A program made the translations under genes and the position numbers. Of a stretch of 64,000 nt of DNA, positions 10,096 through 20,470 are shown piece after piece (position 1 is the first letter of the stretch; every line of letters starts with the position of its first letter). The stretch is from Pseudomonas paralcaligenes (GTDB lineage Bacteria; Pseudomonadota; Gammaproteobacteria; Pseudomonadales; Pseudomonadaceae), in the NCBI RefSeq assembly GCF_019655855.1, contig NZ_BPFX01000034.1, positions 13,580 through 77,579 on the forward strand, written 5' to 3'. A model generated the notes under the pieces. It was not told the origin of the DNA and did not search any database. It saw only the letters and a program-made list of their open reading frames with translations.

Positions 10096-11181
10096 TCAGT
10101 TCTCCCGGCTTTCGAAGTCGATGCGTGGATCGATCAGCGTGTACATCAGGTCGCTCACCAGCTTGGCCAGCAGGCCGAACAGGGAAAAGATGAACAGGGT
10201 GCCGAACACCACCGGGTAGTCGCGGTTGACGATGGACTCGAAGCCCAGCAGGCCGAGGCCGTCGAGGGAGAAGATCACCTCGATCAGCATCGATCCGGCG
10301 AAGAAGATGCCGAGGAAGGCGGCCGGGAAGCCGGCGACCACGATCAGCATGGCGTTGCGGAACACGTGGCCGTAGAGCACGCGCCGGTCGGTCAGGCCCT
10401 TGGCGCGGGCGGTGACCACGTACTGCTTGCCGATCTCGTCGAGGAAGCTGTTCTTGGTCAGCAGGGTGAGGGTGGCGAAGTTGCCGATCACCAGGGCCGT
10501 CACCGGCAGGGCCAGGTGCCAGAAGTAGTCGAGAATCTTGCCGCCCAGGCTGAGTTCGTCGAAGTTGCCGGAGGTCAGCCCGCGCAAGGGGAACCAGTCC
10601 CAGTAGCTGCCGCCGGCGAACAGCACGATCAGCAGGATGGCGAACAGGAACGAGGGGATGGCGTAGCCGACGATGATCGCCGAACTGGTCCAGACGTCGA
10701 AGGCGCTGCCGTGGCGGGTGGCCTTGGCGATGCCCAGGGGGATGGAGACGAGGTAGGTGATCAGGGTGCTCCACAGGCCCAGGGAAATGGACACGGGCAT
10801 CTTTTCCAGGATCAGGTCGATCACCGTGGCGTCGCGGAAGAAGCTCTCGCCGAAGTCCAGCTGGGCGTAGCTCTTGATCATCAGCCAGAAGCGCTCGGGA
10901 GCCGACTTGTCGAAGCCGTACATCTTCTCGATCTCGGCGATCAGCTCGGGGTCGAGGCCCTGGGCGCCCCGGTAGTTGGAGCCGGCCACCGCGACCTCGC
11001 CGCCGCCGCCGGAAACGCGGCCGGTGGCGCCGCCCGAGGCGGCGTCGAAGCCTTCCAGCTTGGCGATCATCTGCTCCACCGGGCCGCCCGGCGCCGCCTG
11101 GACGATGATGAAGTTGATCAGCAGGATGCCGAGCAGGGTGGGGATGATCAGCAGCAGGCGGCGGACGATATAGGCCAGCAT
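10096..11181 (-). CDS. yejB: Oligopeptide ABC transporter permease (YejB-type)
   Basis: 361 aa with OppB/DppB-type topology: an N-terminal TM in the opening [15 protein letters not shown] segment, a periplasmic region with a Gly-rich linker (residues 48-70), and five more TMs. The EAA loop is [19 protein letters not shown]. The ATG shares its A with the stop of the upstream binding protein (TGATG), a tight coupling that fixes the start at 11181. Part of the five-gene yej unit read toward fabI. Confidence 0.93.
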   Translation of the reverse strand: MLAYIVRRLLLIIPTLLGILLINFIIVQAAPGGPVEQMIAKLEGFDAASGGATGRVSGGGGEVAVAGSNYRGAQGLDPELIAEIEKMYGFDKSAPERFWLMIKSYAQLDFGESFFRDATVIDLILEKMPVSISLGLWSTLITYLVSIPLGIAKATRHGSAFDVWTSSAIIVGYAIPSFLFAILLIVLFAGGSYWDWFPLRGLTSGNFDELSLGGKILDYFWHLALPVTALVIGNFATLTLLTKNSFLDEIGKQYVVTARAKGLTDRRVLYGHVFRNAMLIVVAGFPAAFLGIFFAGSMLIEVIFSLDGLGLLGFESIVNRDYPVVFGTLFIFSLFGLLAKLVSDLMYTLIDPRIDFESREN

Positions 11182-13016
11182 CAAGGGGCTTCCTGCTCGG
11201 TGGTCTTGGCGGGCTTGCTGCGTGGCGGGGCCGCCGGTGCCTCTTCCCACCAGGTCATCAGGCCGTAGTCGTACAACGGGGTCACCGCGGGGCGGCCGAA
11301 GCGCTTCCAGTAGGCCACGCGCCAGGTGTCCACATAGTAGTTGGGCACCACATAGTGGCCCCAGAGCAGGGCGCGATCCAGCGCGCGGGCGTGGCTGATC
11401 AGCGCTTGCCGCGAGTCGGCGCGGATCAGGCCGTCCACCAACTGGTCGATGGCCGGGTCGCGCAGGCCCATCAGGTTGCGGCTGCCGGGGTTGTCGGCGC
11501 TGGCGGAGTGCCAGAATTCTCGCTGTTCGTTGCCCGGCGAGTTGGACTGGGGCCAGATCGCCGAGGTCATGTCGAAGTCCCGTGAGCGCAGGCGGTTGAT
11601 GTACTGGGAGGTGTCGACCCGGCGAATCTGCAGGTCGATGCCCAGTTCCGCCAGGTTGCGCTTGAACGGCAGGATCACCCGCTCCAGGTTGGGCTGGAAG
11701 TTGATGAACTCGAAGGCCAGCTGCTTGCCGTCCGGGCCGATCATCTTGTCGTCCTCGATGCGGTAGCCGGCCTCGGTGAGCAGCTGGAAGGCGCGCCGGC
11801 TCTGTTCGCGGATGATGCCGCTGCCGTCGCTGACCGGGGGCTTGAACTCCTGGGTGAAGACTTCCGGCGGCAGCTTGTCGCGCAGCGGCTCCAGGATCTT
11901 CAGTTCGGCCTCGTCGGGCAGGCCGGTGGCCGCCATCTCGGAGTTGGCGAAGTAGCTGCCGGTGCGCTTGTAGGCGCCGTAGAACAGTTGCTTGCTGGCC
12001 CACTCGAAGTCGAACAGCTGGGCGATGGCCTCGCGCACGCGGCGATCCTGGAACATCGGCCGGCGCAGGTTGAACACGTAGCCCTGCATGCCGGCGGGGT
12101 TGTGGTTGGGGATGGCGGCCATCACGAAGCGGCCGGCGCGCAGGGCAGGGGAGTCGTAGCCGGTGTTCCAGTCCTTGGCCGAATACTCCAGGTTGACGTC
12201 GAACTGGCCGGCCTTGAAGCCTTCCAGGGCCACCTGGGTGTCGCGGTAGTAGTCGACGCGGATGCGGTCGAAGTTGTACAGGCCGCGGCTCACCGGCAGG
12301 TCCTGGCCCCACCAGTCCTTGACCCGCTCGAACTCGACGCGGCTGCCCGGCGAGACCTTGCCGATGCGGTAGGGGCCGCTGCCCAGCGGCGGCTCCAGGC
12401 CGCCTCTGGAGAAGTCCCGGTCGGCCCACCAGTGCTTGGGCAGCACGTGGATCTGGCCGAGGATCAGCGGCAGCTCGCGGTTGTCCTTGTGCTTGAAGTC
12501 GAAGCGCACGGTCAGCCTGTCCTCGGCCACCACCTTGTCCACGTCCGCGTAGTAGTGGCGGTACATGGGGTCGCCTTTCTCGACCAGGGTGTCGAAGGTG
12601 AAGATGACGTCCTCGGCGGTCACCGGCTGGCCGTCGTGGAAGCGCGCCTTGGGGTTGAGGAGGAAGCGGACGTAGCTGTTGTCCTCGGCCTTGTCGATCT
12701 TCTCGGCCAGCAGGCCGTATTCGGTGAAGGGTTCGTCCGGCGAGTGGTAGGTGAGGCTGTCGTAGATCAGCGGTTCCACGTCCACCGGGTTGCCCTTGGG
12801 AATGTAGGGGTTGAAGCTGTCGAAGCCGCCGATCCCGCGCTGCCGCAGCAGGCCGCCCTTGGGCGCTTCCGGGTTGACGTAGTCGAAGTGCTTGAAGTCC
12901 GCCGGGTACTTCGGCTGCTCGCCGTACAGGGTGAGGGCGTGCCTGGGTTCGGCCTGGGCGGCGCCGGCCAGGAGCAGCAGGGCGGCGGCGCCGAGGGTGC
13001 GCAGGGTGGGGCTCAT
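11181..13016 (-). CDS. Periplasmic oligopeptide-binding protein (YejA-type), second copy
   Basis: 611 aa with a signal peptide ([12 protein letters not shown]). SBP family 5 (peptide/nickel-type) fold. Motifs shared with its neighbour include [30 protein letters not shown], [10 protein letters not shown] and [18 protein letters not shown]. Its start overlaps the stop of the preceding paralogue as ATGA and its stop overlaps yejB as TGATG, so all three are translationally coupled. YejA proteins deliver oligopeptides, including some peptide antibiotics in other bacteria, to YejBEF. The substrate here cannot be read from sequence. Confidence 0.9.
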   Translation of the reverse strand: MSPTLRTLGAAALLLLAGAAQAEPRHALTLYGEQPKYPADFKHFDYVNPEAPKGGLLRQRGIGGFDSFNPYIPKGNPVDVEPLIYDSLTYHSPDEPFTEYGLLAEKIDKAEDNSYVRFLLNPKARFHDGQPVTAEDVIFTFDTLVEKGDPMYRHYYADVDKVVAEDRLTVRFDFKHKDNRELPLILGQIHVLPKHWWADRDFSRGGLEPPLGSGPYRIGKVSPGSRVEFERVKDWWGQDLPVSRGLYNFDRIRVDYYRDTQVALEGFKAGQFDVNLEYSAKDWNTGYDSPALRAGRFVMAAIPNHNPAGMQGYVFNLRRPMFQDRRVREAIAQLFDFEWASKQLFYGAYKRTGSYFANSEMAATGLPDEAELKILEPLRDKLPPEVFTQEFKPPVSDGSGIIREQSRRAFQLLTEAGYRIEDDKMIGPDGKQLAFEFINFQPNLERVILPFKRNLAELGIDLQIRRVDTSQYINRLRSRDFDMTSAIWPQSNSPGNEQREFWHSASADNPGSRNLMGLRDPAIDQLVDGLIRADSRQALISHARALDRALLWGHYVVPNYYVDTWRVAYWKRFGRPAVTPLYDYGLMTWWEEAPAAPPRSKPAKTTEQEAP

Positions 13017-14863
13017 CGAACGGTCTCCGTGGGCTTCAGCCACCAGGCCCGCAGCCCGAGGGTGTAGGGCGGGGTGGTGACGAAGGCGAACCGGTTGCGG
13101 TACGCCAGACGATGGTGATTGATGTACCAGTTGGGAATGCTGTAGTGCTGCCAGAGCAGGACCCGGTCCAGCGCGCGGGCGGCCGAGACCTGTTCTTCGC
13201 GGGTCTGGGCGGCGAGCAGCTTGTCGAGCAGGGCGTCGACCACCGGATGGCGCACGCCCGCGTAGTTCCTGCTGCCCTTGACGCCGGCCTGGCTGGAGTG
13301 GAAGTACTGCCACTGCTCCAGGCCGGGGCTGAGGTTCTGCGGCAGGGTCATGAGGATCATGTCGTAGTCGAACTGGTCGAGGCGCTGCTTGTACTGGGCC
13401 CGGTCCACGGTGCGCAGGCTGGCGCGGATGCCGATGCTGGCCAGGTTCTCGGTGTAGGGCTGGAGGATGCGTTCCAGGTTGGGGTTGACCAGCAGTATTT
13501 CGAAGCGCAGGGGCTGGCCCTTGGCGTTGACCAGGCGCTGGCCGGAAGGTTTCCAGCCCGCCTCGGCGAGCAGGCCCAGGGCGCGGCGCAGGGTCTCCCG
13601 CGGGATGCCGCGGCCGTCGGTGGCGGGCAGGGCGAAGGGCTCGGTGAACAGCTTGGCCGGCAACTGCTTGCGGTAGGGCGAGAGCACCAGCCACTCGCCG
13701 CCCTCCGGCTTGCCGGTGGCGGAGAACTCGCTGTTCGGGTAGTAGCTGGGGCTGCGCTTGTAGGCGCTGTTGAACAGGGCGCGGTTGGTCCACTCGAAGT
13801 CGAACATCAGGCCCAGCGCCTCGCGCACCTTGCGCTGGGCGAAGATGTCGCGGCGGCTGTTCATGAACAGCGCCTGGGTCTGGGTGGGGATCTGGTGCGG
13901 GATTTCGGCGCGGATCACGTCGCCGCGGGCGATGGCCGGGAAGCGGTAGCCGTTGGCCCAGTTCTTCGCCTGGTGCTCGATGTAGAAGTCGAATTCGCCG
14001 GCCTTGAACGCCTCGAAGGCCACGTTGCTGTCGCGGTAGAACTCCACCTCGACCCGGTCGAAGTTGTACTTGCCGCGGTTGACCGCCAGCTTCGCGCCCC
14101 ACCAGTCCTTGACCCGCTCGAACACCAGGCGCCGCCCGGGGTCCACCTGGACGATGCGGTAGGGCCCGCTGCCCAGCGGCACGTCGAAGCTGGTGGCCTT
14201 GAAGTCGCGCTTCTTCCAGTAGTGCTGGGCCAGCACCGGCAGTTCGCCCAGGCGCAGGATCAGCAGCGGGTTGCCGGCGCGCTTGAACACGAAGCGGATG
14301 CGGTGGCGGCCGAGGATGTCGACCCTTTTGACTTCCTGCAGGTTGGTGCGGTACTGCGGATGACCGTCCCTGACCAGGGTGCGGTAGGAGAAGGCCACAT
14401 CGTAGGCGGTGATCGGCTGGCCGTCGTGGAAGCGGGCTTCCTTGCGCAGGTTGAACACCACCCAGCTGCGGTCCTCGTTGTATTCCACGCTCTTGGCGAT
14501 CAGGCCGTAGCTGGAGGCCGGCTCGTCGCCCGAGGGATCGTAGGGGCCGGTGCCCACCATCAGCGGCTCGTTGAACTCGCTGACCCCGTATTGCAGGAAG
14601 TTGGGCGCCGCCGACGGGCTGCTGCCCTTGAAACTGTAGGGATTGAGGGTGTCGAAGGTGCCATAGGCCATGATCCGCAGCGTGCCGCCCTTGGGCGCAG
14701 CGGGGTCGACCCAGTCGAAGTGGGTGAAGCTCGCCGGGTACTTGAGCATGCCGAACTGGGCGTAGCCATGGCTCTCGCTGAGGGTCGCCAGGGCGGGGAA
14801 GCTCATGGCCAGGCCAAGGATCAGCGAGAGCAGGAGACGCATCGGGTGCGGAGTCCGGTCCAT
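13013..14863 (-). CDS. Periplasmic oligopeptide-binding protein (YejA-type), first copy
   Basis: About 616 aa, SBP family 5, first gene of the yej unit. It is closely related in order of motifs to the following gene: [30 protein letters not shown], [30 protein letters not shown]. The start is uncertain. ATG 14863 (AGAAG upstream) gives a short extra N-terminus; ATG 14842 starts directly at the signal peptide ([19 protein letters not shown]). Both keep the signal sequence. The 200 bp to the divergent HDOD gene should hold the operon promoter, but no convincing hexamers are seen. Confidence 0.9.
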   Translation of the reverse strand: MDRTPHPMRLLLSLILGLAMSFPALATLSESHGYAQFGMLKYPASFTHFDWVDPAAPKGGTLRIMAYGTFDTLNPYSFKGSSPSAAPNFLQYGVSEFNEPLMVGTGPYDPSGDEPASSYGLIAKSVEYNEDRSWVVFNLRKEARFHDGQPITAYDVAFSYRTLVRDGHPQYRTNLQEVKRVDILGRHRIRFVFKRAGNPLLILRLGELPVLAQHYWKKRDFKATSFDVPLGSGPYRIVQVDPGRRLVFERVKDWWGAKLAVNRGKYNFDRVEVEFYRDSNVAFEAFKAGEFDFYIEHQAKNWANGYRFPAIARGDVIRAEIPHQIPTQTQALFMNSRRDIFAQRKVREALGLMFDFEWTNRALFNSAYKRSPSYYPNSEFSATGKPEGGEWLVLSPYRKQLPAKLFTEPFALPATDGRGIPRETLRRALGLLAEAGWKPSGQRLVNAKGQPLRFEILLVNPNLERILQPYTENLASIGIRASLRTVDRAQYKQRLDQFDYDMILMTLPQNLSPGLEQWQYFHSSQAGVKGSRNYAGVRHPVVDALLDKLLAAQTREEQVSAARALDRVLLWQHYSIPNWYINHHRLAYRNRFAFVTTPPYTLGLRAWWLKPTETVR

Positions 14864-15064
14864 TGGGCTTCTGGCGGCATATAGAGGCAGGGTGCTGGTT
14901 TTTCTCTGCGGTTGGCGGCGGATGATCGCCGATTTGCACGGGCATGCCGACCGATTGTTTGCCGGTACAGTAACAGCTTGTATCCGCTGGAAAAAGAGCA
15001 CCTTCCACGCGGCTTGTGCCATCATTTTGCCTACACTTGAACGAGATGAAACGAGGTCGCTGTC

Positions 15065-16507
15065 TTGGCGGAACGCAGTATCGGGTTACAGGCATGGATC
15101 GACAGATTGAACCAGGCGGAACTGCCTGCGCTCGCCGCCGTGGTGCAGGACCTGCATCGCCTGTCCCAGGCCGACCGTGCCTCGGTGCAGCAACTGGCCG
15201 ACGTGCTGCTGCGCGACGCTTCGCTGACCTCCAAGGTGCTGCGGGTCGGTAACAGCGCCTACTACAACCCCTCCCAGGAAAGCATCCGCACCATCTCCCG
15301 GGCCATCGTGCTGATCGGCTTCGACAACGTGCGCCTGATCGGCATGTCGGTGTGCCTGATCGACAGCCTGCTGGCGAAGGCGCCGCGCGAGCAGTTGCAG
15401 ATGCTCCTGGCGCGTTCCTTCCACGCCGCGGTGCAGGCTCGCAACATCGCCGGCTACGTGTTGAGCCGCAGCGAGGAAGAGGTGTTCATCGCCGCGCTGC
15501 TGCACACGGTGGGCGAACTGGCGTTCTGGGCCAGCGGCGGCGCCCAGGCCGACGAGCTGGCCGTCGCCCTGGAGCGGCCCGGCATGGACCCGGACGAGGC
15601 CGTGCGGGAGGTGCTCGGCACCAGCTTCCGCCAGTTGACCCAGGGCCTGGTGCGGAGCTGGAACCTGGGCGAACTGGCCGCTTTCGCCCATGGCGGTGGC
15701 AACCAGCACGATCCGGCGGTGCGCGCCATCGGCCTGGGCGTGAAGATCAGCGAAGCGGCGCTGGAGGGCTGGGATTCCCCGGAGATGGAGCAACTGGTGC
15801 AGCAGGTGGCCGAGTTCACCGGCGTCAGCCCCGAGGATGCGCTCAGGCAGGTGCTGGAAAGCGCCCGGGAGACCGTGGAGGTGGCCACTACCTTCGGTGC
15901 CGGCCAGCTGTGCCGGCTGATTCCCGATACCGATCCGGAGCAGATCCGCCTCCAGCAGCAGGAGCGCAAGGCGCGCCTGCTGCAGCCCGACCAACTGGTG
16001 TTGCAACAGGCATTGCAGGACCTGGGCATGATGGTCAGCAGCAAGGCCGACGTCGGCATGATCCTCGACACCCTGCTCAAGGGCCTGCACCGGGGCGCCG
16101 GGCTGGAGCGGGTGATGCTGGCGGTGCTGGCCGACGGCCAGACCCGCTTCCGGGTCAAGCGGGCGATAGGCGAGGGTACCGAGCGCTGGCTGAGCGACTT
16201 CCAGCTGCCGGCGTCCCAAGTCGAGCAGCCACACATCTTCAGCTACGTGCTGCGCAACCGCGAGGCGCTGTGGATGGGGGTGCCGGCCAGCTACAACCTG
16301 GCCGAGCTGGTGACCCTGCCGATGCGCCAGCAGCTGGGGCAGGGCATGTTCTTCATCGCGCCGCTGCTGGCCGGCAGCCGCGAGATCGGCGTGCTGTACG
16401 CGGACTGCCGGGTTTCCGGGCGGGCGCTGAAACACGAGCAGTTCGTCGCCTTCCAGCGCTTCGCCCAGCTGACCGTGCGCTGCCTGGAGGCGCTGGGCAA
16501 GCGCTGA
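15065..16507 (+). CDS. HDOD-domain protein with C-terminal GAF domain
   Basis: 480 aa. The N-terminal two-thirds is an HDOD domain (about 15-215): LPALAAVVQDLHRLSQ, LADVLLRDASLTSKVLRVGNSAYY, ISRAIVLIGFDNVRLIGM, and a degenerate HD site (LLHTVGELAFWA). A GAF-like domain follows (about 325-475). Such proteins act as signalling adaptors in the cytoplasm; they lack the HD-GYP phosphodiesterase residues, so no enzymatic activity is expected. The start is TTG at 15065 with GAGG eight bases upstream. Divergent from the yej unit. I do not recall an HDOD gene here in P. aeruginosa, so it may be lineage-specific. Confidence 0.82.
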   Translation: MAERSIGLQAWIDRLNQAELPALAAVVQDLHRLSQADRASVQQLADVLLRDASLTSKVLRVGNSAYYNPSQESIRTISRAIVLIGFDNVRLIGMSVCLIDSLLAKAPREQLQMLLARSFHAAVQARNIAGYVLSRSEEEVFIAALLHTVGELAFWASGGAQADELAVALERPGMDPDEAVREVLGTSFRQLTQGLVRSWNLGELAAFAHGGGNQHDPAVRAIGLGVKISEAALEGWDSPEMEQLVQQVAEFTGVSPEDALRQVLESARETVEVATTFGAGQLCRLIPDTDPEQIRLQQQERKARLLQPDQLVLQQALQDLGMMVSSKADVGMILDTLLKGLHRGAGLERVMLAVLADGQTRFRVKRAIGEGTERWLSDFQLPASQVEQPHIFSYVLRNREALWMGVPASYNLAELVTLPMRQQLGQGMFFIAPLLAGSREIGVLYADCRVSGRALKHEQFVAFQRFAQLTVRCLEALGKR

Positions 16508-16611
16508 CGACAAGGCCATGTCCCCGCGTGGCCAAGATCTCTAGCCGAACACTGCAGCTGTCTGCCCTTGGACTATTCCCCTTCCGGCCAGCGCAAGCGC
16601 TGTTCAGCCCT

Positions 16612-16675
16612 GCGCGGGATGACGAAGTAGGAGTGAAGCCCTTCCGAGAACCGTCATTCCCGCGCAGGCGGGAAT
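16612..16675. repeat. Inverted repeat of the GTCATTCCCGCG type
   Basis: GCGCGGGATGACG near 16614 and CGTCATTCCCGCGC (16652-16665) are inverted copies differing by one base. The second overlaps a perfect hairpin ATTCCCGC-GCAG-GCGGGAAT (16656-16675). Sequences of this form are widespread dispersed repeats in proteobacteria. Confidence 0.6.
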
Positions 16676-16743
16676 CCAGAACATGGCACCAGGTACACAG
16701 CCAACGAAAAGCGCCCACGGGCTAATGCCTGTCAGTTAAGAGA

Positions 16744-16779
16744 AACGCCGCGATTCCCTGCTGGATCACGGCGTTTTTT
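16744..16779 (+). terminator. Terminator-like hairpin within the palindromic element
   Basis: AACGCCG / CGGCGTT stem with an inner GATTCC / GGATC pairing, followed by TTTTTT. It could end HDOD-gene transcription, although it lies 240 bases past the stop and inside a repeat. Confidence 0.6.
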
Positions 16780-16822
16780 CTTGGCTATGCCTGAGTCGGC
16801 TGTGGCGAACAGACTCGGCCTT

Positions 16823-16902
16823 TGTGGGAGCGGCTGGGCGGCATTCCGATTGGCCGCGATGCTTTGTTGTCAGCCCCGTTCGCGGACAAGTCCGCTCCCA
16901 CA
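16823..16902. repeat. REP pair (copy 1)
   Basis: TGTGGGAGCGG at the left and CGCTCCCACA at the right, in inverted orientation, with CGCGGACAAGTCCG inside. The whole 16508-16972 gap contains repeats only; no gene is seen in it. Confidence 0.8.
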
Positions 16903-16972
16903 GGGGCAATGGCGCTCGCCAGCCAGGGAAATGCCTTAACTGACAGGCATTAGCCCGAGGGCGGCCTTGTTG

Positions 16973-18556
16973 TCAGTCGAGATACAGCGTGAGGGTCTGC
17001 CCAGGCTTGAGCGCGCGGCTGTCGCTGCGCGGGTTCCAGCGCTGGATGTGCTCGACATTGACCTTGAAGCGCTGGGCGATCAGGTACATGGAGTCGCCGC
17101 TCTTGACCTGGTAGTAGGTCACGTTCTGCCGCGCCTTGCCGTTGCTGCTGGCGGCCACCGAGTTGCCGGTGCCGCCCGAGCCGCCGCGGATGTCCAGCAT
17201 CTGGCCGAGGCTCAGCTTGCTGCCGGCGTTCAGGCCGTTCCAGCGCTGCAGGTCCTTGAGCGAGACGCCGTGGGCATTGGCGATCTGCCAGAGGTTGTCG
17301 CCGCGCTTCACCTTGTAGCGCTGCGGATGGCTGGCGGGCGGAGGCGCCTTGGCCACTTGCTCGTGCAGCGCCCGCACCGGCTCGCGCCCGCCCGCGGACG
17401 GGATGGTGAGGACCTGGCCGACCCGCAGGTTGTTGCCGCTCAGCTTGTTGACGTCCTTAAGGGCGTTCACCGTCAGGTGGTGGCGGTTGGCGATGCTGTG
17501 CAGGTTGTCGCCCGCGCGCACCCGGTATTCCTGCCACTGCACAAGTTCCTGGGGCTTCATCAGCGAGAGGCTGGCGTTGAACTGCTCGGCCTTGTCGATG
17601 GGCACCAGCAGGTGCTGTGGGCCGTCCATGGTAATGCCTTTCTTGAAGGCCGGGTTGAGGCTCTCCAGTTCGTCCTCTTCCATGTCGACCATGGCCGCCA
17701 GCCGCGCCAGGTCCAGCCCCGGCTTGCTCGCCACCTGCTGGAAGTAGGGCTCGTTGGCGATGGGGTTGAGGGCGACGCCGTAGGCCTCCGGCGACATGAC
17801 GATCTGCGACAGGGCCAGCAGCTTGGGCACGTAGTCCTGGGTTTCCTTGGGCAGCGGCAGGTTCCAGTAGTCGGTCGGCAGGCCGAGCTTCTGGTTGCGC
17901 TCGATGGCCCGGCTCACGGTGCCCTCGCCGGCGTTGTAGGCGGCCAGCGCCAGCAGCCAGTCGCCGTTGAACATGTCGTGCAGGCGGGTGAGGTAGCTCA
18001 GCGCGGCGTTGGTCGAGGCGGTGATGTCGCGGCGGCCGTCGTACCAGTTGGTCTGGCGCAGGTTGAAGTGGCGGCCGGTGGAGGGGATGAACTGCCACAG
18101 GCCGACCGCGTGGCTGCGCGAGTAGGCGTAGGGGTTGTAGGCGCTCTCGATCACCGGCAGCAGGGCCAGCTCCATCGGCATCTTGCGCTCTTCCAGGCGC
18201 TCGACCACGTAGTGGATATAGAGGCTGCCGCGGGTGCTGGCGTTTTCCAGGAAGGAGGGGTTGCTGACGAACCACAGGCGCTGGTTCTCGATGCGCGGGT
18301 TGATGCCGATCTCGTCTTGCAGCCCGAAGCCGTCGCGCATCCGCACCCAGATGTCCTTGGGCACTTCCGGCTCGACCGCTTCGGCGAGCCATTGCGGCTC
18401 CTGCTGCAGGGTCACGGCGGGGTCGGTATCGCGGCTCTGCTCGACCGGAGCCGTGCTCTGGCAGCCTGCCAGGCCCATGCATGCCATTACCGCCAGAGCC
18501 CTTGCCCGTCGCGTCAGTTCCGTTGAATCAAGGGTTCCGAAAGGTAATAAAAACAT
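16973..18556 (-). CDS. mltD: Membrane-bound lytic murein transglycosylase D
   Basis: 527-aa lipoprotein that cleaves the glycan strand of peptidoglycan. A lipobox LAGC gives lipidated C32. The SLT domain (about 115-260) has the catalytic Glu E137 in LLPVIESAYNP, plus GLWQFIPSTGRHF and AAYNAGEG. Three LysM peptidoglycan-binding repeats lie near 344-388, 413-456 and 482-526. The N-terminus before the RRARA signal region is longer than usual (15 residues), so the true start could be downstream, but no ATG lies between it and the hydrophobic core. Upstream of gloB on the same strand in the conserved mltD-gloB-methyltransferase-rnhA arrangement. Confidence 0.93.
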   Translation of the reverse strand: MFLLPFGTLDSTELTRRARALAVMACMGLAGCQSTAPVEQSRDTDPAVTLQQEPQWLAEAVEPEVPKDIWVRMRDGFGLQDEIGINPRIENQRLWFVSNPSFLENASTRGSLYIHYVVERLEERKMPMELALLPVIESAYNPYAYSRSHAVGLWQFIPSTGRHFNLRQTNWYDGRRDITASTNAALSYLTRLHDMFNGDWLLALAAYNAGEGTVSRAIERNQKLGLPTDYWNLPLPKETQDYVPKLLALSQIVMSPEAYGVALNPIANEPYFQQVASKPGLDLARLAAMVDMEEDELESLNPAFKKGITMDGPQHLLVPIDKAEQFNASLSLMKPQELVQWQEYRVRAGDNLHSIANRHHLTVNALKDVNKLSGNNLRVGQVLTIPSAGGREPVRALHEQVAKAPPPASHPQRYKVKRGDNLWQIANAHGVSLKDLQRWNGLNAGSKLSLGQMLDIRGGSGGTGNSVAASSNGKARQNVTYYQVKSGDSMYLIAQRFKVNVEHIQRWNPRSDSRALKPGQTLTLYLD

Positions 18557-18648
18557 TGTTATCTAGTATCTGTCGGCCCAAAAAAGTGGAGGGATTCTAG
18601 AAACGGCCCCCAGGGTGGTCAAGTTTTCACCAGCCCGCCGACGGGTCG

Positions 18649-19431
18649 CTAGGCCACCTTGAACTGGTCCTTCCAGCCGCGCAGCGCAGCGAAGACCTCG
18701 TCTTCCGTACGCTGCCGGGCGCCGTCCCGCTCGTCGATTTTTTCTTTAATGGATGTTTCGCGGCAGCGCAGGAAGGGGTTGGTCGCCTTCTCCAGGGCGA
18801 TGGTCGACGGCAAGCTGATCCGCCCGGCCGCACGCCAGGCGCTGACCTCCTCGAAGCGTTGCGCGACGGCCGTATTGCCCGGCTCCGCGGCGCGTGCGAA
18901 GTGCAGGTTGCTCAGGGTGTATTCGTGGGCGCAGTAGACGCGGGTGGCGTCCGGCAGGGCGGCCAGGCGCCGCAGCGACATGTTCATCTGCTGCGGCGTG
19001 CCCTCGAACAGCCGGCCGCAGCCGGCGGCGAACAGGGTGTCGCCGGAGAACAGCCAGCCTTCCTCGGCCTGGTAGTAGGCGATATGGCCCAGGGTATGGC
19101 CGGGCACCGCGTGGACGACGAAGTCGCGGCCGAGCACCTCGATCCGCGCGCCGTCGTCGAGCGCCACGTCGCGGGACGGGGTGTTCTCCCGCGCGGGGCC
19201 GGATACCCGGGCGCCGGTGGCGTCCTTGAGCCGGGTCACGCCGCCCACGTGGTCGGGGTGGTGGTGAGTGACGAGGATGTCGTCGAGCCGCCAGTCCGGG
19301 TGGGCGGCCAGCCAGTCCAGCACCGGCTGGGCATCGCCCGGGTCGACCACGGCGCAGCGGCGGGTGGTGGTGTCCTGCAGCAGCCAGATGTAGTTGTCGC
19401 TGAAGGCGGGAAGGGCATCGATCCGGTACAT
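18649..19431 (-). CDS. gloB: Hydroxyacylglutathione hydrolase (glyoxalase II)
   Basis: Metallo-beta-lactamase-fold hydrolase that releases D-lactate and glutathione from S-lactoylglutathione, completing the glyoxalase pathway begun by GloA. 260 aa from ATG 19431 ([16 protein letters not shown], the family's usual N-terminus). The binuclear site [10 protein letters not shown] gives H56, H58, D60 and H61, with further ligands in GHTLGH and [13 protein letters not shown]. An ATG five codons upstream is also possible; neither start has a strong ribosome site. Divergent from the methyltransferase gene. Confidence 0.93.
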   Translation of the reverse strand: MYRIDALPAFSDNYIWLLQDTTTRRCAVVDPGDAQPVLDWLAAHPDWRLDDILVTHHHPDHVGGVTRLKDATGARVSGPARENTPSRDVALDDGARIEVLGRDFVVHAVPGHTLGHIAYYQAEEGWLFSGDTLFAAGCGRLFEGTPQQMNMSLRRLAALPDATRVYCAHEYTLSNLHFARAAEPGNTAVAQRFEEVSAWRAAGRISLPSTIALEKATNPFLRCRETSIKEKIDERDGARQRTEDEVFAALRGWKDQFKVA

Positions 19432-19645
19432 GTTCGGGGTCGCCATTTGGGGAGCAATGGCGCATCTTAAGCGCAACAACCTGCCACGATCTGCTGCGCG
19501 TCGGCCAAACGATGGAGAAAGCGTCCTCGGAGTGTTCATTTATCACTCGTAAACTGCGCTTCCTCGGCTACTTCTGCATCGTTCATCCCTGGATCGCGAG
19601 ATCGATTGGCGAGGCCTTACGTCCTGCTTGTTCATGGAGGCTGCG

Positions 19646-20401
19646 ATGAGCGAACCCTTCGCCCAGGCCGATGCCGACTGGCTGCAACTGACCCGCGCCG
19701 CCCGCGAATGGCTGGCCTCGCCCCACGGCGAGCTGCTGTTGATGGAGGAACGGCAGGCGCTGGACGAGGAGCTGGCGCGCTATTTCGGCGGCTATCTGGT
19801 GCACTACGGCCCGGCCGAGGCCGAGCCGCCCAGCGCGCCGCAGATCCGCTGCAACGTCCGCCTGGGCGCGCCGCTGGCCGGCGTGCACATCGCCTGCGAG
19901 GAGCAGGCCTGGCCATTGGGCGAGCACGCCGCCGACGTGGTGGTGCTGCAGCACGGGCTGGACTTCTGCCTCTCGCCCCACGGCCTGCTGCGCGAGGCGG
20001 CGCGCAGCGTGCGCCCCGGCGGCCACCTGCTGATCACCGGGGTCAACCCCTGGAGTACCTGGGGGCTGCGCCACTACTTCGCCCGCGACGGCTTTCGCCA
20101 GGCCCGCTGCATCTCGCCCAGCCGCCTGGCGGACTGGCTCAGCCTGCTGGGCTTCGCGCTGGAGAAACGCCGCTTCGGGTGCTATCGTCCGCCGCTTTCC
20201 GCGCCGGCCTGGCAGGCGCGGCTGGCCGGACTGGAGCGCTGGGGCGCGCGCATGCACGCGCCTGGCGCAGGGTTCTACCTGCTGGTGGCACGCAAGCTGG
20301 TGGTCGGCCTGCGGCCGCTGCGCCCGCCGCAGCGCGCCAGCATGGGCAAGCTGGTGCCGATGCCCGTGGCCAAGGTCAGCCGGCGCGATTCCGAGGAATA
20401 G
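19646..20401 (+). CDS. SAM-dependent methyltransferase-like protein lacking a clear motif I
   Basis: 251 aa. The C-terminal half of a Methyltransf_11-type fold is clear: VVVLQHGLDF, LLREAARSVRPGGHLLITGVNPWS, then LADWLSLLGFALEKRRFG. The glycine-rich SAM-binding motif I expected near residues 45-60 is not recognisable; that region reads YLVHYGPAEAEPP. The P. aeruginosa counterpart between gloB and rnhA looks the same from memory, so this is a family property rather than local damage. ATG 19646 has GGAGG upstream. Its substrate is unknown. Confidence 0.8.
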   Translation: MSEPFAQADADWLQLTRAAREWLASPHGELLLMEERQALDEELARYFGGYLVHYGPAEAEPPSAPQIRCNVRLGAPLAGVHIACEEQAWPLGEHAADVVVLQHGLDFCLSPHGLLREAARSVRPGGHLLITGVNPWSTWGLRHYFARDGFRQARCISPSRLADWLSLLGFALEKRRFGCYRPPLSAPAWQARLAGLERWGARMHAPGAGFYLLVARKLVVGLRPLRPPQRASMGKLVPMPVAKVSRRDSEE

Positions 20402-20470
20402 GGCCGGTTGGTGTTTGTCACGGCCCCTCCAGTTGCGCGTTGAAACGCCAACAGACCTGCAGAGCATTCG

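Larger units (their letters stand above)
16718..16957. repeat. 240-bp MITE-like palindromic element
   Basis: Perfect 23-bp terminal inverted repeats at 16718-16740 (begins CGGGCTAATGCCTGTC) and 16935-16957 (ends GGCATTAGCCCG). Similarity extends inward (TTCCCTG-CTGG on both sides) and a few bases outward (CGCCC). It carries a terminator-like hairpin and a complete REP pair inside. No coding sequence and no clear target duplication are seen. Confidence 0.65.

Noticed and set aside
8902..11268. 788-codon open frame on the plus strand opposite the yej genes
   Set aside because: Antisense shadow of yejF, yejE and yejB; low-complexity Gln/Gly/Glu sequence and no family resemblance.
11181..15095. 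One 1304-codon frame spanning both binding-protein genes
   Set aside because: Only its C-terminal half is real protein. The N-terminal half is out of frame with the first binding-protein gene; two overlapping genes (ATGA at 13013-13016) explain the region.
16508..16972. Possible small RNA or gene in the 465-bp gap
   Set aside because: All recognisable structure is explained by REP, inverted repeats and a terminator hairpin; no frame with a ribosome site or conserved protein was found.
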